From the NCBI RefSeq assembly GCF_000026185.1, contig NC_010694.1, positions 1,984,001 to 2,048,000 of the forward strand: a stretch of DNA of 64,000 nucleotides, written 5' to 3'. A model generated the notes under the pieces. It ran no database searches, was not told where the DNA came from, and was given only the letters and a program-made list of their open reading frames with translations. The position numbers were made by a program, and so were the translations under genes. Shown piece after piece: positions 37,388 through 49,465 of this stretch. This DNA comes from Erwinia tasmaniensis Et1/99. Its GTDB lineage: Bacteria > Pseudomonadota > Gammaproteobacteria > Enterobacterales > Enterobacteriaceae. Each line of letters starts with the position of its first letter. The first letter of the stretch is position 1.

Positions 37388-38449
37388 ATGGCTTTTCGTA
37401 TTGCTAGTTCGCCTTACACCCACAACCGCCGCAGCACCAGTCGCATTATGCTGCTGGTGCTGATCGCCACCCTACCCGGCATTGCCGCACAGTGGTACTA
37501 CTTCGGCTGGGGCAACATTATCCAGGTACTGATTGCGTCTGTTGCCGCTCTCGTCGCGGAGGCGGCCATCCTGCACCTGCGTAAACAACCGCTTGCGGAG
37601 ACGCTTAAAGACAATTCCGCGCTGCTGACCGCTCTGCTGCTGGGCGTCAGCATTCCTTCACTGGCTCCCTGGTGGATGGTGACCATTGGCACGGTGTTCG
37701 CCATTATTATTTCCAAGCAGCTGTATGGCGGTCTCGGGCAAAACCCCTTCAATCCGGCAATGGTTGGTTATGTGGTGCTGGTCATCTCTTTCCCGGTACA
37801 AATGACCAGCTGGCTCCCGCCGGTAGGGTTGCAGGGCATCACGCCCAGCTTTGCCGACACGCTGAGCATGATTTTCCACCTGCATACGCTTGATGGCCAC
37901 ACTATGCAGCAGCTCCAGGTGGGAATTGATGGTATCAGCCAGGCCACGCCGCTGGATCATTTCAAAACCGGACTTCGCGCCGGCCACAGCGCAGAGCAAC
38001 TGCTGGCGCAGCCGACCTATAGCGGCGTGATCGCAGGGATTGGCTGGCAGTGGGTCAATGTTGGCTTTCTGCTGGGCGGCGTCTTCCTGCTGTTCACGCG
38101 CTGTATCCGCTGGCACATCCCGGTAAGTTTTATCGCCTCACTGGCCTTCTTTGCCACCCTGGGCTGGCTGTTATCCCCGCAGAGCCTGGTGACACCGATG
38201 ATCCACCTGTTTTCGGGCGCGACGATGCTGGGGGCCTTCTTTATTGCCACCGATCCGGTGACGGCCTCCACGACCAATAAAGGTCGCCTGCTCTACGGCG
38301 TGCTTATTGGCCTGCTGACGTGGCTAATCCGCAGTTACGGCGGCTATCCCGATGGCCTGGCCTTCGCGGTTCTGCTGGCAAATATCTGCGTGCCCTTGAT
38401 TGATTATTACACGCAGCCGCGCGTATACGGACACCGTAAGGGGAAGTAA
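37388..38449 (+). CDS. rsxD: Electron transport complex subunit RsxD
   Basis: 353 residues, about nine membrane segments, RnfD/NqrB type. [13 protein letters not shown] and [16 protein letters not shown] are conserved. The flavin is attached to the Thr in the [17 protein letters not shown] region (about 270-286), from family knowledge. It starts immediately after rsxC and its stop overlaps the rsxG start by one base. Confidence 0.94.
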   Translation: MAFRIASSPYTHNRRSTSRIMLLVLIATLPGIAAQWYYFGWGNIIQVLIASVAALVAEAAILHLRKQPLAETLKDNSALLTALLLGVSIPSLAPWWMVTIGTVFAIIISKQLYGGLGQNPFNPAMVGYVVLVISFPVQMTSWLPPVGLQGITPSFADTLSMIFHLHTLDGHTMQQLQVGIDGISQATPLDHFKTGLRAGHSAEQLLAQPTYSGVIAGIGWQWVNVGFLLGGVFLLFTRCIRWHIPVSFIASLAFFATLGWLLSPQSLVTPMIHLFSGATMLGAFFIATDPVTASTTNKGRLLYGVLIGLLTWLIRSYGGYPDGLAFAVLLANICVPLIDYYTQPRVYGHRKGK

Positions 38450-39081
38450 TGCTGGATGCTATTCGTAAAAATGGCGTAACGCTGGCCGTATTCGCCGCCA
38501 TTACCACCGGACTGACGGCAGTGATCAACGCGGTAACCAAGCCGACAATTGAGCATCAGACCGCAGTGCAACAAAAAATTCTGTTGGACCAGGTTGTTCC
38601 GCCTGAATTGTACAATAATCGTATTCAGGATGAGTGCTATTCGGTCACTGACCCGGCGCTGGGCAACACTAACCCACATCATCTTTATCTGGCGCGGAAA
38701 GATGACAAGCCGGTCGCCGTGGCGCTGGAAACTACCGCTCCCGACGGCTATTCAGGCAATATACAGATGATCGTGGGTGCCAGCTTTGACGGCATCGTTT
38801 ACGGTACGCGCGTGGTGGAACACCATGAAACGCCCGGTCTGGGCGATAAAATCGAGCTGCGCATTTCCGACTGGATTAACAGTTTCAACGGCAAAAAAGT
38901 TAACGGCCCCAGTGACGGCCATTTTGCGGTGAAAAAGGACGGGGGCGATTTCGATCAGTTCACCGGTGCCACTATTACCCCTCGTGCGGTGGTGAATGCG
39001 GTGAAACGCACAACGCTGTATATTGAAACCTTACCAGGGCAGCTCTCGTCGCTGCCAACCTGTGGAGATGCCAATGAGTGA
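38449..39081 (+). CDS. rsxG: Electron transport complex subunit RsxG
   Basis: 210 residues. One N-terminal membrane segment and a periplasmic FMN-binding domain ending in [16 protein letters not shown], where the second Thr of the TGATITP region carries covalent FMN in the family. It overlaps rsxE by eight bases. Confidence 0.94.
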   Translation: MLDAIRKNGVTLAVFAAITTGLTAVINAVTKPTIEHQTAVQQKILLDQVVPPELYNNRIQDECYSVTDPALGNTNPHHLYLARKDDKPVAVALETTAPDGYSGNIQMIVGASFDGIVYGTRVVEHHETPGLGDKIELRISDWINSFNGKKVNGPSDGHFAVKKDGGDFDQFTGATITPRAVVNAVKRTTLYIETLPGQLSSLPTCGDANE

Positions 39082-39775
39082 AGCGAAAACCCTGCTGGTC
39101 GGCGGACTGTGGAAGAATAACTCGGCGCTGGTTCAGCTGCTGGGCCTCTGCCCGCTGCTGGCCGTGACCTCAACCGCCACGAATGCCCTTGGCCTCGGGC
39201 TGGCCACCACGCTGGTACTGACCTGTACCAACAGCGCCATTTCACTGTCGCGCCGCTGGGTGCCGGCAGAGATCCGTATTCCAATTTACGTGATGATTAT
39301 CGCGGCGGTGGTGAGCTGCGTGCAGATGCTGATCAACGCCTACGCCTACGGGCTTTATCAGTCCCTGGGGATTTTTATCCCGCTGATCGTCACCAACTGT
39401 ATTGTGGTTGGACGCGCAGAGGCGGTTGCTTCAAAAAGCAGCGTGCCGCTGTCGGCGCTGGACGGCATGGCCATCGGCCTGGGGGCCACCAGCGTGATGG
39501 TGGTCTTAGGCTCAATACGCGAGATTATCGGCAATGGCACCATCTTCAACGGCGCCGATCAGCTGCTCGGGCCCTGGGCCAAGGCGATGCATATTCAGGT
39601 TGTGCATTTTGACTCACCGATGCTGCTGGCAATGCTGCCGCCGGGCGCCTTTATTGGCCTGGGAATGCTGCTCGCCGCCAAATACCTCATCGACAACAAG
39701 ATGAAACAGCGTGCCACCCTGAAAGCCGAGTCACAGGCGCAGGGGCTGCCGGAAGGGAAAACAGGAGCGCTGTGA
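39074..39775 (+). CDS. rsxE: Electron transport complex subunit RsxE
   Basis: 233 residues, about six membrane segments, RnfE/NqrD family. [20 protein letters not shown] near the start and [14 protein letters not shown] are conserved. The start is the ATG at 39074, inside the end of rsxG; an upstream frame to 39023 is a read-through of the overlap. Its stop overlaps the nth start. Confidence 0.93.
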   Translation: MSEAKTLLVGGLWKNNSALVQLLGLCPLLAVTSTATNALGLGLATTLVLTCTNSAISLSRRWVPAEIRIPIYVMIIAAVVSCVQMLINAYAYGLYQSLGIFIPLIVTNCIVVGRAEAVASKSSVPLSALDGMAIGLGATSVMVVLGSIREIIGNGTIFNGADQLLGPWAKAMHIQVVHFDSPMLLAMLPPGAFIGLGMLLAAKYLIDNKMKQRATLKAESQAQGLPEGKTGAL

Positions 39776-40407
39776 ACAAGGAAAAGCGTCATGAAATTCT
39801 GGTGCGGCTGCGCGATGATAATCCGCATCCCACGACAGAACTTAATTTCACCTCACCTTTTGAACTGCTGATTTCGGTGCTGCTCTCGGCGCAGGCCACC
39901 GACGTCAGCGTGAATAAAGCCACCGCCAGACTGTATCCGCTCGCCAACACGCCTGCCGCTATCCTGGCGCTGGGAGTGGACGGAGTGAAAGAACACATCA
40001 AAACCATTGGCCTGTTTAACAGCAAGGCTGAAAACGTGATCAAAACCTGCCGCATGCTGCTGGAGCTGCACGGTGGCGAGGTGCCGCAGAACCGGGAAGC
40101 GCTGGAAGCCCTGCCCGGCGTTGGGCGTAAAACGGCTAATGTGGTGCTGAATACCGCCTTTGGCTGGCCGACGATTGCGGTTGATACCCATATTTTTCGC
40201 GTCTGTAACCGTACCCGCTTTGCGCCGGGTAAAAACGTCGAGGAAGTGGAAGAACGGCTGCTTAAGGTTGTGCCAAAGGCGTTTAAGGTCGACTGCCATC
40301 ACTGGTTTATCCTGCATGGCCGTTACACCTGCGTAGCGCGTAAGCCACGCTGCGGCTCCTGCCTGATCGAGGATCTGTGCGAATTCAAAGAGAAGGTAGA
40401 AATTTGA
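39772..40407 (+). CDS. nth: Endonuclease III
   Basis: 211 residues, base-excision repair glycosylase/AP lyase for oxidised pyrimidines. The helix-hairpin-helix [12 protein letters not shown] contains catalytic Lys (about 120), [11 protein letters not shown] holds catalytic Asp (about 138), and the C-terminal C-x6-C-x2-C-x5-C binds a 4Fe-4S cluster. The start is GTG, overlapping the rsxE stop by four bases, so it is the last gene of the rsx operon. Confidence 0.96.
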   Translation: MNKEKRHEILVRLRDDNPHPTTELNFTSPFELLISVLLSAQATDVSVNKATARLYPLANTPAAILALGVDGVKEHIKTIGLFNSKAENVIKTCRMLLELHGGEVPQNREALEALPGVGRKTANVVLNTAFGWPTIAVDTHIFRVCNRTRFAPGKNVEEVEERLLKVVPKAFKVDCHHWFILHGRYTCVARKPRCGSCLIEDLCEFKEKVEI

Positions 40408-40410
40408 TAT

Positions 40411-40443
40411 AAAAAAACCGGGGGCAGGCTGTTCGCCCCCGGT
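40411..40443 (-). terminator. Rho-independent terminator of betA
   Basis: On the minus strand the stem ACCGGGGGC / GCCCCCGGT with a nine-base loop is followed by seven T. It may also serve nth, but no T tract follows on the plus strand. Confidence 0.8.
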
Positions 40444-40497
40444 GATCGTTGCCCCGTTACGGGCGTCAACCGCTAAAAATCGACGCCGTAAACAGAA

Positions 40498-42138
40498 CTA
40501 GATTTTGTAGTATTCGGCCGTGGACAGAGGCAGCGGTGCCTTGCCACGGATGGCATCGGAGATTTTCTCGGCGATCATCACCGTTGGCGCGTTCAGGTTA
40601 CCCGTGGTGATCTGCGGCATGATTGAAGCATCGACCACACGCAGCCGCTGCATCCCATGTACCCGCCCCTCGGCATCAACCACCGCCATTTCATCGTTAC
40701 CCATCGCGCAGCTTCCACACGGATGGTAAGCGGTCTCCGCATGTTCACGGATAAACGCATCGATCTCTTCGTCGCTCTGCACGTGGCTACCCGGCTGCAG
40801 CTCTTCACCACAGTATTCCGCCAGGGCTGGCTGCTGCATGATCTCACGCGTCAGGCGCACGGCGCTGCGGAACTCCACCCAGTCGCGTTCTTCAGACATA
40901 TAGTTGAAGAAAATTGACGGTGCGGCATATGGATGCTTTGAGGTGAGCTTGATGCGCCCGCGGCTCATCGAGCGCATAGGTCCAACGTGAGCCTGGAAGC
41001 CATGCTGTTTCACCGGACTGGTGCCATTGTAGTTAATCGCGACCGGCAGGAAGTGATACTGCAGGTCCGGCCAGTCCGGCCGATCGTCGCTGCGAATAAA
41101 TCCGCCGGCTTCAAACTGGTTGCTGGCCCCGATACCGGTGCCTTTGAACAACCACTCGGCACCGATTGCAGGCTGATTCCACCACTGCAACGCCGGATAG
41201 AGGCTGACCGGCTTTTTACAGCCGTACTGCATATACACTTCCAGGTGATCCTGCAAATTGCGACCCACGCCTGGCAATGCGTGAACCACGTCAATATCCA
41301 GCTCGCGCAGCCACTCTTCCGGCCCTACTCCCGAACGTTGCAGGATCTGAGGCGAATTGATGGCGCCGGCGCACAACAGCACTTCACGCTTCGCTTCGGC
41401 CCGTTCCTGCTTGCCGTTGCGCAGCCAGGTCACGCCGGTGGCCGTTTTGCCGTCAAACAGAATACGGTCGGTCTGCGCATGGGTGACAATGGTCAGATTA
41501 GGGCGCTGCTTAGCCACGTCGAGGTAGCCACGGGCGGTGCTGGAACGACGGCCTTCGGCGGTGACGGTACGATCCATCGGACCAAAACCGTCTTGACGAT
41601 AACCGTTCAGATCGTCGGTTTCATGATGTCCTGCCTGCTGGGCCGCGTCAATGAAGGCGCGGTACAGGGGATTATTGCCCTGTTTCGGCGTGGTCACGCT
41701 GAGGTAGCCTTCGCCACCGTGCCAATCGTTTTCACCGATATCGCGCTTTTCCGCACGCCTGAAATAGGGCAGGCAGTTAAGATAAGACCAATTTTCCAGC
41801 CCCGGCTTGCTTGCCCAGTTATCGTAGTCCATCGCATTACCACGGATATAGCACATGCCGTTGATCAGCGACGATCCGCCCAGACCTTTACCACGACCAC
41901 ACTCCATGCGGCGGTTGTCCATATGCGGCTCAGGATCGGTTTCAAATGCCCAGTTGTAGCGTTTACCTTGCAGAGGATAAGCCAAAGCGGCTGGCATTTG
42001 GGTACGGAAGTCCCAGCGGTGATCTTTACCGCCTGCTTCCAGTAACAGTACCGATACGTCAGCATCCTCAGTCAGACGGGTCGCCAGTACGTTGCCTGCT
42101 GAACCCGCCCCGATAATGATATAGTCAAATTTCTGCAT
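40498..42138 (-). CDS. betA: Choline dehydrogenase BetA
   Basis: 546 residues, GMC-family flavoprotein that oxidises choline to betaine aldehyde at the inner membrane. The FAD-binding [15 protein letters not shown] is at residues 7-21, [18 protein letters not shown] is the GMC signature, and the catalytic His lies in [13 protein letters not shown]. Last gene of betI-betB-betA, 44 bp after betB, making the osmoprotectant glycine betaine. Confidence 0.95.
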   Translation of the reverse strand: MQKFDYIIIGAGSAGNVLATRLTEDADVSVLLLEAGGKDHRWDFRTQMPAALAYPLQGKRYNWAFETDPEPHMDNRRMECGRGKGLGGSSLINGMCYIRGNAMDYDNWASKPGLENWSYLNCLPYFRRAEKRDIGENDWHGGEGYLSVTTPKQGNNPLYRAFIDAAQQAGHHETDDLNGYRQDGFGPMDRTVTAEGRRSSTARGYLDVAKQRPNLTIVTHAQTDRILFDGKTATGVTWLRNGKQERAEAKREVLLCAGAINSPQILQRSGVGPEEWLRELDIDVVHALPGVGRNLQDHLEVYMQYGCKKPVSLYPALQWWNQPAIGAEWLFKGTGIGASNQFEAGGFIRSDDRPDWPDLQYHFLPVAINYNGTSPVKQHGFQAHVGPMRSMSRGRIKLTSKHPYAAPSIFFNYMSEERDWVEFRSAVRLTREIMQQPALAEYCGEELQPGSHVQSDEEIDAFIREHAETAYHPCGSCAMGNDEMAVVDAEGRVHGMQRLRVVDASIMPQITTGNLNAPTVMIAEKISDAIRGKAPLPLSTAEYYKI

Positions 42139-42182
42139 GTAACCTCCGGAAAATTCCGCGGCGAAGCCGCCGCGGCAAGCAA

Positions 42183-43640
42183 TCAGAATGCGGACGGAAA
42201 CTCGCCCATCTCAATCAGAATTGATTTAGTACGCGTATAGTGGTGCAGCGTTTCCAGACCGTTTTCACGGCCGAGACCCGACTGCTTATAGCCGCCAACC
42301 GGCATCGGTGCCGGTGATTCACCCCAGGTGTTCACCCAGCAAATACCCGCTTCCAGCTGATGGATAACGCGGTGCGCACGGTTAAGGGAGTTAGTAAACA
42401 CCCCGGCCGCCAGCCCATAGTGTGTATCATTAGCGCGCTTGATTACTTCTTCTTCGTCATCGAATACCAGGATGCTCATCACCGGGCCGAAGATCTCTTC
42501 CTGCACGATACGCATATCATCACGGCAGTCGGTGAAGACCGTTGGCTCTACGTAGCAGCCTTTCGCCAGCGCCCCGTGAGTCATACGGGAGCCACCTGCC
42601 AACAGGCGAGCGCCCTCCTGCTGGCCCAGTTCCAGGTAAGAGACCACTTTCTGACAGTGACCTTCGCTCACCAGCGGACCAAAATTGACCGCCGGATCGG
42701 TCGGATCGCCACAGTGAATATTAGCCATTTTCTCCTGCAGGCGCTTCTCAAATGCTGGAAGCAGCGAGCGTTGTACGAATACCCGCGTGCCGTTAGTGCA
42801 TACCTGGCCACTGCTGAAGAAGTTCGCCGCCATTGCGCCGTCTACTGCACGTTCAAGGTCGGCATCGTCAAACACCACCAGCGGCGACTTGCCGCCTAGC
42901 TCCATCGTCACTGACTTGAGATTAGCCAGTGCCGCATCGGCGGTCACGCGCTTACCGGTATTCACTTCCCCGGTAAAGGAGACTTTGGCGATGTCAGGAT
43001 GCTGACTCAGGCCCTGACCCACGCTGCCGGCACCCTGCACAACGTTGAACACGCCATCCGGCAGCCCGGCTTCGCTAAAGATTTTTGCCAGTTCCAGCGC
43101 ACTAAGCGGAGTGACTTCACTCGGCTTGAAGATCATCGCATTACCGGTGGCCAACGCCGGAGCGCTCTTCCATAGTGCGATCTGAATCGGATAGTTCCAG
43201 GCACCAATCCCGGCGCAAACGCCCAGCGGCTCGCGGCGGGTATAAACCAGCGCGCTGTCACGCAGTGGGATGGATTCGCCTTCTACCGCGACCGCGAGGC
43301 CAGCGTAATACTCAAGCACATCGGCACCGGTAACGATGTCGACCACTGACGTTTCGGCAATCGGCTTACCGGTATCGGCCGTTTCCAGCTCTGCCAGCTG
43401 CTGATTGCGTTCACGCAGCAGCGCCACGGCTTTAAGCAATACACGACTACGTTCAACCGGCGTGTAGCCGCGCCAGATACGCTGACCGGCATGGGCTGAA
43501 GCGACGGCGGCATCAATATCCTGCTGGCTGGCGGCGGTAATTTCAGCCAGCACTTCGCCATTGGCAGGATTGATAGTGGTGAATATGTCTCCATTCCCGG
43601 ATACTTCGCGCCCGTTAATAAATAGACCACGACGTTGCAT
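42183..43640 (-). CDS. betB: Betaine aldehyde dehydrogenase BetB
   Basis: 485 residues. NAD(P)-dependent aldehyde dehydrogenase finishing glycine-betaine synthesis. The catalytic Glu is in ELGGKSPL (about 251) and the nucleophile Cys in [11 protein letters not shown] (about 285). The start is the ATG at 43640 with GGAGGAGAAGG upstream; the frame to 43685 enters betI and is not used. Close to the 490 residues of E. coli BetB. Confidence 0.95.
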   Translation of the reverse strand: MQRRGLFINGREVSGNGDIFTTINPANGEVLAEITAASQQDIDAAVASAHAGQRIWRGYTPVERSRVLLKAVALLRERNQQLAELETADTGKPIAETSVVDIVTGADVLEYYAGLAVAVEGESIPLRDSALVYTRREPLGVCAGIGAWNYPIQIALWKSAPALATGNAMIFKPSEVTPLSALELAKIFSEAGLPDGVFNVVQGAGSVGQGLSQHPDIAKVSFTGEVNTGKRVTADAALANLKSVTMELGGKSPLVVFDDADLERAVDGAMAANFFSSGQVCTNGTRVFVQRSLLPAFEKRLQEKMANIHCGDPTDPAVNFGPLVSEGHCQKVVSYLELGQQEGARLLAGGSRMTHGALAKGCYVEPTVFTDCRDDMRIVQEEIFGPVMSILVFDDEEEVIKRANDTHYGLAAGVFTNSLNRAHRVIHQLEAGICWVNTWGESPAPMPVGGYKQSGLGRENGLETLHHYTRTKSILIEMGEFPSAF

Positions 43641-43657
43641 AATACCTTCTCCTCCTG

Positions 43658-44257
43658 TCAGGGGGTGGGAGCGCTGTTTAACCACAGCGCCAGATTTTTA
43701 TAACAAAGCATGCGGGCCTGCTCCAGCCCCTGCTCCATTGGTTGCGGTGCCAGCGTCAAGCGCAGCCACAGCCCGTCAAGTAATGCCGCCATGCTTGAAG
43801 CGGCTTCACGCGCCTGCCGAATGGGTAAGGCGCGCCGATATTGTGCCGCCAGATTAGAATACAGCCGACGATCGTTGATCCGCTGCAGGCGATTAAGATT
43901 GGGTTGGTAAAGGCTCTCGGCCCAGAACACCAACCATGTTTTCAGCACGGGAGCAGCAATCTGACTGACATCAAAATTACCATCAATGATCGCTCTGACC
44001 TGGTCTTCAGCGCCCGGCCCGGCCTTCCTACGCTGCTGGCGTAACGCCGTGTAGAGGTCAGACAGGATCTGCATCATACAGGCTTCAAGCAGCCCGTTTT
44101 TGTCGCCGAAGTAATGGCTGACAATGCCGGTAGACACCCCGGCCTCTTTCGCGATCAGTGCCAGACTGGCATTAGCCAGTCCCACACGGTCAATGACCGT
44201 AAGCGTAGCGTTGATAAGCTGCGCCTGTCGAATCGCCTTCATTCCAATCTTTGGCAT
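43658..44257 (-). CDS. betI: BetI, choline-responsive TetR-family repressor
   Basis: 199 residues. The TetR helix-turn-helix is [18 protein letters not shown] (about 33-50). [15 protein letters not shown] aligns with the start of E. coli BetI, so the ATG at 44257 is chosen over the GTG one codon earlier. It represses the bet genes without choline. In E. coli betT (choline transporter) is divergent from betI; here dtpA is the next gene upstream, so choline must enter by a transporter encoded elsewhere. Confidence 0.93.
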   Translation of the reverse strand: MPKIGMKAIRQAQLINATLTVIDRVGLANASLALIAKEAGVSTGIVSHYFGDKNGLLEACMMQILSDLYTALRQQRRKAGPGAEDQVRAIIDGNFDVSQIAAPVLKTWLVFWAESLYQPNLNRLQRINDRRLYSNLAAQYRRALPIRQAREAASSMAALLDGLWLRLTLAPQPMEQGLEQARMLCYKNLALWLNSAPTP

Positions 44258-44306
44258 CACTTAATCGGTTTTGACTATTGAATGACGATAATTATAGTCT
44301 TTTTAT

Positions 44307-44320
44307 ATTGAACGTTCAAT
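44307..44320. promoter_or_regulatory. Probable BetI operator
   Basis: ATTGAACGTTCAAT is a perfect 14-bp palindrome about 50 bp upstream of betI, of the type expected for the BetI repressor, consistent with autoregulation of betIBA. Confidence 0.6.
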
Positions 44321-44702
44321 CAATAAAAAATGACCGTCCGTTCCGATAATTGTTAATGCGAATAATAAGGATGAAAGGCCCTGGGATCACAGCCAGCAAT
44401 TCTTTTCAACCAACATTTATGCAACATGATAAAAACATGATTAATCGCCTGCTCATTAAATAAACACAGCAGTTAATGCCGAAAAATCAATAATGGTAAG
44501 AATAACTCATCGATAAGTATTAAGGTAGCGATTGATTCTACAATTTGACGTAGAAAACCAGCCATATCAGAATATAATTCTTAAATTTCCATCATAACAA
44601 AATAAAACACCCACACATCCCGCCAGCCACGCCTTCTTACTCTGTTGAGTGCTTTTTTTAACATTAAAAAAATGCTTGCCTCATTGTAGACTATCAGCGA
44701 GA

Positions 44703-44729
44703 TTGTTGGCGTTTTTCCTATCTTATAAT
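44703..44729 (+). promoter_or_regulatory. Candidate sigma-70 promoter of dtpA
   Basis: TTGTTG (44703-44708), a 15-bp spacer and a perfect TATAAT (44724-44729). The spacer is short, so the -35 assignment is weak. Confidence 0.4.
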
Positions 44730-44805
44730 GATACAGCGAACGCATTCCCCGCGTTACGCTGACTTAATTCCTGCCAAAAAACAGGATATGAATCCAGAGG
44801 TATGA

Positions 44806-46284
44806 GTGTCTACTGCAAACAAACACACCGAGGCAGCCAGCCTTAATGCTTTTAAGCAACCGCGATCATTTTATCTGATCTTTTCTATCGAGCTATGGGA
44901 ACGCTTTGGCTATTACGGCCTGCAGGGCATCATGGCGGTGTACCTGGTTAAAATGCTGGGTATGTCCGAAGCACAGTCTATTACGCTGTTCGCGTCATTC
45001 AGCGCACTGGTTTATGGTCTGGTTGCCGTAGGCGGCTGGCTGGGCGATAAAGTGCTCGGAACTAAGCGCGTTATCGTGCTGGGTACACTGGTGCTGGCGG
45101 TCGGCTATGCGTTAGTGGCATGGTCCGGGCATGATGTTGCGATGGTGTATGTCGGTATGGCCACCATTGCCGTGGGTAACGGCCTGTTTAAAGCTAACCC
45201 GTCTGCGCTCCTTTCTACCTGTTATGAGAAAGACGACACGCGTCTTGACGGCGCATTTACCATGTATTACATGTCGATCAATATCGGGTCATTTTTCTCC
45301 ATGCTGGCCACGCCGTGGCTGGCGGCTAAGTTTGGCTGGAGTATCGCCTTCGGTCTCTCCTTCGTCGGGATGCTGATCACCCTGGTCAACTTTATGTTCT
45401 TCCGCAAATGGGTGAAAGATCACGGTTCCAAAGCCGATTTCGCGCCGCTGAATTTGCGTAAACTGGCGGCAACCCTGGTGGGCGTGGTCGTAATGATTGC
45501 TCTGGCATCCTGGCTGCTTCACAATCAGGGGATTGCGCGGATGGTGCTGGCCGCCATTGCTGCCGCCATCGTAGTGATCTTCGCCAAAGAGGCGCTGGTA
45601 CTGAAAGGTGCAGCGCGCCGTAAGATGATCGTGGCTTTTCTGCTGATGGTTGAGGCCATTGTCTTCTTCGTGCTGTATATGCAGATGCCGACCTCACTGA
45701 ACTTCTTTGCTATTCGCAACGTCGAGCACAACATCCTTGGCATTGCTTTCGAGCCTGAGCAGTTCCAGGCGCTCAACCCCTTCTGGATCATGATTTTCAG
45801 CCCACTGCTGGCGGCGCTGTATAACAAGCTGGGTGACCGCATGCCGATGCCACATAAGTTCGCGCTGGGTATGCTGCTCTGCTCTGCCGCATTTCTGGTG
45901 TTGCCGCTGGGCGCTTCGCTGGCGAACCAGATGGGTATCGTTTCGGTCGGCTGGCTGGTGCTTAGCTATGCGCTACAGAGCGTGGGAGAGCTCATGATTT
46001 CAGGCCTGGGCCTGGCGATGGTCGCTCAACTGGTGCCTCAACGTCTGATGGGCTTTATTATGGGTTCGTGGTTCCTGACAACGGCCGGAGCCGCGATGGT
46101 GGCAGGCAAAGTCGCTAACCTGATGGCAGTGCCAGAAAATATTACCAACCCGCTACAGTCGCTGCACGTGTACGGTGACGTCTTCCTGAAGATTGGTATC
46201 ACTACCGGCATCATCGCCGTACTGATGGTACTGGCAGCCCCGATGCTGAACCGTATGACGCAGGACGAACAGCCCGTGGCCTAG
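44806..46284 (+). CDS. dtpA: Di/tripeptide permease DtpA (TppB)
   Basis: 492 residues, POT/PTR-family proton-coupled importer of di- and tripeptides with about 14 membrane segments. The N-terminal [15 protein letters not shown] carries the ExxERFxYY proton-coupling motif. The start is GTG with AGAGG upstream, as in E. coli. It lies next to nth in E. coli; the bet operon separates them here. Confidence 0.95.
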   Translation: MSTANKHTEAASLNAFKQPRSFYLIFSIELWERFGYYGLQGIMAVYLVKMLGMSEAQSITLFASFSALVYGLVAVGGWLGDKVLGTKRVIVLGTLVLAVGYALVAWSGHDVAMVYVGMATIAVGNGLFKANPSALLSTCYEKDDTRLDGAFTMYYMSINIGSFFSMLATPWLAAKFGWSIAFGLSFVGMLITLVNFMFFRKWVKDHGSKADFAPLNLRKLAATLVGVVVMIALASWLLHNQGIARMVLAAIAAAIVVIFAKEALVLKGAARRKMIVAFLLMVEAIVFFVLYMQMPTSLNFFAIRNVEHNILGIAFEPEQFQALNPFWIMIFSPLLAALYNKLGDRMPMPHKFALGMLLCSAAFLVLPLGASLANQMGIVSVGWLVLSYALQSVGELMISGLGLAMVAQLVPQRLMGFIMGSWFLTTAGAAMVAGKVANLMAVPENITNPLQSLHVYGDVFLKIGITTGIIAVLMVLAAPMLNRMTQDEQPVA

Positions 46285-46298
46285 CCCGACATCCTGTT

Positions 46299-46321
46299 GC
46301 CGGGGATTTATCCCCGGCTTT
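46299..46321 (+). terminator. Terminator after dtpA
   Basis: GCCGGGGA / TCCCCGGC stem with a TTTA loop, followed by TTT. Confidence 0.7.
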
Positions 46322-46473
46322 AGCAGCAGATCGTTACCCTACAGCAAATCTCCCTGCAATAATAAACGCCTCCCTCTCCCTCATCAGGCCATCTGAACTA
46401 GTGATCCAGACCACTGACATTTGCGGCATGGCGCAGTAAGATGAACTCCCCCATTGCCCCTAAGGAGAACACA

Positions 46474-47079
46474 ATGAAGCTGTTCTGTAAAGCCGGTGCC
46501 TGTTCGCTGTCACCGCATATCGTGCTGCGAGAAACCGGCCTCGATTTCACCCTCGTTACCGTTGATACCCACACAAAGCTCACCGAGCAGGGAGAAGATT
46601 ACCTGGCCATTAACCCCAAAGGACAGGTACCGGCACTGCAGCTGAACGGCGGTTCGGTGCTCACCGAAGGGGTGGCGATAGTACAGTATTTGGCCGATCT
46701 GAAGGCGGATCGACAGCTACTGGCACCCACGGGCAGCCTGGCCCGCTATCACACCCTGGCGTGGCTAAATTATATTGCCACCGAATTACATAAAGGGTTC
46801 AGCCCGCTTTTTCGCCCGAATACGCCGGAAGAATACAAAACCCTGCAACGCCAGCAGCTGGAGCAAAAATTCAGCTATGTGGACAGTGAACTGAAGGGAA
46901 GTCAGTGGCTGATGGGGGCACGCTTTACCGTTGCCGATGCCTATCTCTTTACCGTGACGCGCTGGGCACATGCGTTGAAGTTGAATCTGGGCGGCCTTGA
47001 CGCGTTGAACGCCTGGTTTGAGCGCGTTGCCGCGCGGCCTGCGGTGGTCGCCGCGCTAAGGGCTGAAGGACTAATCTGA
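46474..47079 (+). CDS. gstA: Glutathione S-transferase GstA
   Basis: 201 residues, beta-class bacterial [19 protein letters not shown] contains the conserved Cys10, NPKGQVPAL the cis-Pro and [10 protein letters not shown] the glutathione site. The C-terminal all-helical domain begins near 87. The start at 46474 follows AAGGAG; an upstream ATG at 46441 is not supported. It conjugates or reduces toxic electrophiles in the cytoplasm. Confidence 0.95.
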   Translation: MKLFCKAGACSLSPHIVLRETGLDFTLVTVDTHTKLTEQGEDYLAINPKGQVPALQLNGGSVLTEGVAIVQYLADLKADRQLLAPTGSLARYHTLAWLNYIATELHKGFSPLFRPNTPEEYKTLQRQQLEQKFSYVDSELKGSQWLMGARFTVADAYLFTVTRWAHALKLNLGGLDALNAWFERVAARPAVVAALRAEGLI

Positions 47080-47090
47080 TAAGCACGTCT

Positions 47091-47115
47091 TGGGCAGGCA
47101 TTTTTAGCCTGCCCA
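47091..47115. terminator. Bidirectional terminator between gstA and pdxY
   Basis: Arms TGGGCAGGC and GCCTGCCCA with a seven-base ATTTTTA loop lie between the two convergent stop codons. Confidence 0.6.
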
Positions 47116-47125
47116 CGCCAGGTGA

Positions 47126-47986
47126 CTAAAGTTTCACCGCGCCGAAGTCTTGCCGCGGCTGCGCGATTGCCTGCTGTGCAGCGACCAGCTGCAGCTCATA
47201 CTCACCCATTTCATGGGTTTTGAGCATCACCTCATAGACCGCCGCCGTAATATGCTCCAGCGCCTGCTTAAGGGATAAGCCGTGTAACAGATCGACCAGC
47301 AGCAGCCCGCTGGTAAGATCGCCCACCCCTACCGGCTGGCGCACGCCAAAATCGATCAGCGGCCGGGCGATATGCCAGGCCTCGTCTGCGGTCACCAACA
47401 GCATCTCAAAGCGGTCGCTACGGTATCCGGCACGCGCCAGATGTTTAACCAGCACGATTTTCGGCCCTTTAGCAATTAACGCTCGCGCCGCGGCCACCGC
47501 ATCATCAACGTTTGTTACCGGGTGTCCGCTGAGCATTTCCAGCTCCAGCAGATTTGGCGCAATGAGATCGCTGGCCGGAAGCGAGGCATTCGCGTGGAAC
47601 TCCGCAACGCCGGGCGCGACAATACAGCCCTTTTCAGGATGGCCCATCACCGGATCACAAAAATACCAGGCGTCAGGGTTGGCGGCTTTAACCATCGAGA
47701 CAATTTCAAGTATCGCCTCTCCCTGTTCAGCGGAGCCGAGGTAGCCGCTCAACACCGCATCACAGGTTTTCAAACGATCGATATCACCAATACCACGGGC
47801 AATATCGGTCAAATGCGTAGCGGGCATCACCGTTCCGCTCCAGTGGCCATACTGGGTATGGTTAGAGAACTGAACGGTATTCAGGGGCCAAACGTTTGCG
47901 CCAAGGCGGCGCATAGGAAACTCTGCCGCGCCGTTACCAGCATTACCAAATACCGTATGGGACTGAATGGAGAGAATGTTTTTCAT
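47126..47986 (-). CDS. pdxY: Pyridoxal kinase PdxY
   Basis: 286 residues, ribokinase-like fold, phosphorylates pyridoxal in the vitamin B6 salvage pathway. [13 protein letters not shown] and [15 protein letters not shown] carry the ATP site and the catalytic Asp. The start is the ATG at 47986 ([10 protein letters not shown]), preceded by AAGGAAGG. It is downstream of tyrS, with the tyrS terminator in between. Confidence 0.94.
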   Translation of the reverse strand: MKNILSIQSHTVFGNAGNGAAEFPMRRLGANVWPLNTVQFSNHTQYGHWSGTVMPATHLTDIARGIGDIDRLKTCDAVLSGYLGSAEQGEAILEIVSMVKAANPDAWYFCDPVMGHPEKGCIVAPGVAEFHANASLPASDLIAPNLLELEMLSGHPVTNVDDAVAAARALIAKGPKIVLVKHLARAGYRSDRFEMLLVTADEAWHIARPLIDFGVRQPVGVGDLTSGLLLVDLLHGLSLKQALEHITAAVYEVMLKTHEMGEYELQLVAAQQAIAQPRQDFGAVKL

Positions 47987-48008
47987 GGTACTGACCTTCC
48001 TTGCCAAT

Positions 48009-48031
48009 AAAAAAGCCGGCATAACCGGCTT
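48009..48031 (-). terminator. Terminator between tyrS and pdxY
   Basis: On the minus strand AGCCGG / CCGGCT with a five-base loop is followed by six T. Any pdxY transcription from tyrS must read through it. Confidence 0.75.
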
Positions 48032-48055
48032 CAGAGTGGGCTCAACCCATGGCGC

Positions 48056-49333
48056 TTATGACTGCCAGCTGATTAAGCTATAGTTCTTTTTGCCGCGGCG
48101 CAGCAGAGTGTACTGCCCAAACAGGCGGTCGTCTTCGCCAAAGGTATACTCAGCATCGGTTTGCAGGCTGCCGTTTATGCTGACGGATTTTGCCTCGATC
48201 AGCTTACGTGCCTGACCGCGAGAGGGCGCAAGTTCAGCATTCACCAGAGCCTGCTGTAGGTCCTGCCCGATTTTCAGTTCAATACCCGGCATGCCGTCCT
48301 GCGCCAGCTGCGACAGGTCATTGGCGGTCAGTTCGGTGACGTTACCGGCAAAAAGGCTGCGGGTGATGCGCTGGGCAGCAATGAGGCCTTCTTCTCCGTG
48401 CACCAGTCTGGTCACCAGCTCGGCCAGTACTCCCTGAGCGCGAGGCGCTTTTCCGCTGCTCTTATCTTCTTCTTCCAGCTGATTAATTTCTTCAAGGCTC
48501 ATAAAGGTGAAGAACTTAAGGAAACGGTAGACGTCCGCGTCGGCGGTATTGATCCAGAACTGGTAAAACTTGTACGGGCTGGTTTTTGCCGCATCCAACC
48601 ATACTGCTCCACCTTCGGTTTTGCCGAATTTAGTGCCGTCGGACTTGGTAATCAAAGGAACGGTCAGACCAAACACCTGGTTCTGATGTAAACGACGGGT
48701 CAGATCGATACCCGAGGTGATATTACCCCACTGATCCGACCCCCCGATTTGCAACGCCACGCCGTAACGTTCGTTCAGGCAGGCGAAATCGTAACCTTGT
48801 AACAGGTTATATGAGAATTCGGTAAAAGAAATGCCCTGATCGTCACGATTTAAACGCTGTTTAACCGCTTCTTTATTAATCATTTGATTAACAGAAAAGT
48901 GTTTACCTATGTCACGGAGGAAGGTCAGTACGTTCATGCTGCCAAACCAGTCATAGTTGTTGGCCGCGATGGCGCTGTTGTCACCACAGTTAAAACTCAG
49001 GAATGGCGCAACCTGCTGGCGGATCTTTTCAACCCACTGGTTAACCGTTTCGCTGGTGTTCAGCTTACGTTCGGCCGCTTTAAAACTTGGGTCGCCGATC
49101 AATCCCGTGGCGCCACCCACTAGCGCTACTGGCTTATGGCCTGCGTCTTGAAAGCGCTTCAGGCAGAGCAGTGGCACCAGATGACCTAAATGCAAGCTGT
49201 CGGCAGTCGGATCGAAACCGCAATAGAGAGCGATTGGGCCCTGCGCCAGTCGTTCCGCTAACGCGTTTTCGTCCGTCACTTGGGCAACAAGGCCCCGCTC
49301 TTGCAATTGTTTAATCAGGTTACTGCTGGCCAT
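48056..49333 (-). CDS. tyrS: Tyrosyl-tRNA synthetase
   Basis: 425 residues, class I aminoacyl-tRNA synthetase. The HIGH motif appears as HLGHL (about 47-51), the KMSKS-like loop as KFGKT (about 235), with the tRNA-binding S4 domain at the C-terminus ([14 protein letters not shown]). The start ATG at 49333 is the first in frame. TyrS-PdxY-PdxH linkage is as in E. coli. Confidence 0.97.
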   Translation of the reverse strand: MASSNLIKQLQERGLVAQVTDENALAERLAQGPIALYCGFDPTADSLHLGHLVPLLCLKRFQDAGHKPVALVGGATGLIGDPSFKAAERKLNTSETVNQWVEKIRQQVAPFLSFNCGDNSAIAANNYDWFGSMNVLTFLRDIGKHFSVNQMINKEAVKQRLNRDDQGISFTEFSYNLLQGYDFACLNERYGVALQIGGSDQWGNITSGIDLTRRLHQNQVFGLTVPLITKSDGTKFGKTEGGAVWLDAAKTSPYKFYQFWINTADADVYRFLKFFTFMSLEEINQLEEEDKSSGKAPRAQGVLAELVTRLVHGEEGLIAAQRITRSLFAGNVTELTANDLSQLAQDGMPGIELKIGQDLQQALVNAELAPSRGQARKLIEAKSVSINGSLQTDAEYTFGEDDRLFGQYTLLRRGKKNYSLISWQS

Positions 49334-49465
49334 CTAAGACTCCATGTAAAAAAAGTCTGCACCTGTACTGGTACACAGCTTACCGCCGAAACGCGGAAAA
49401 ATAAGGAACATAGAATAAGGCGCTGAACCGCTCCGATCCAGCGCTTAGCAGCATTATTTCATATT

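Larger units (their letters stand above)
44258..44805. other. 548-bp control region between betI and dtpA
   Basis: Strongly A/T-rich divergent promoter region without a coding frame. It holds the BetI palindrome near betI, a short ACTC/GAGT hairpin followed by T7 (44639-44659), and a promoter close to dtpA. No betT or remnant of it is seen. Confidence 0.5.

Noticed and set aside
36521..37423. Long antisense open frames of 184-300 codons opposite the rsxC tail
   Set aside because: They arise from the GC-rich 114-bp repeats that lack stop codons in several frames; they have no ribosome site and no independent coding pattern.
40987..42045. 352-codon plus-strand frame opposite betA
   Set aside because: A shadow of the betA codon pattern; no family resemblance and no ribosome site.
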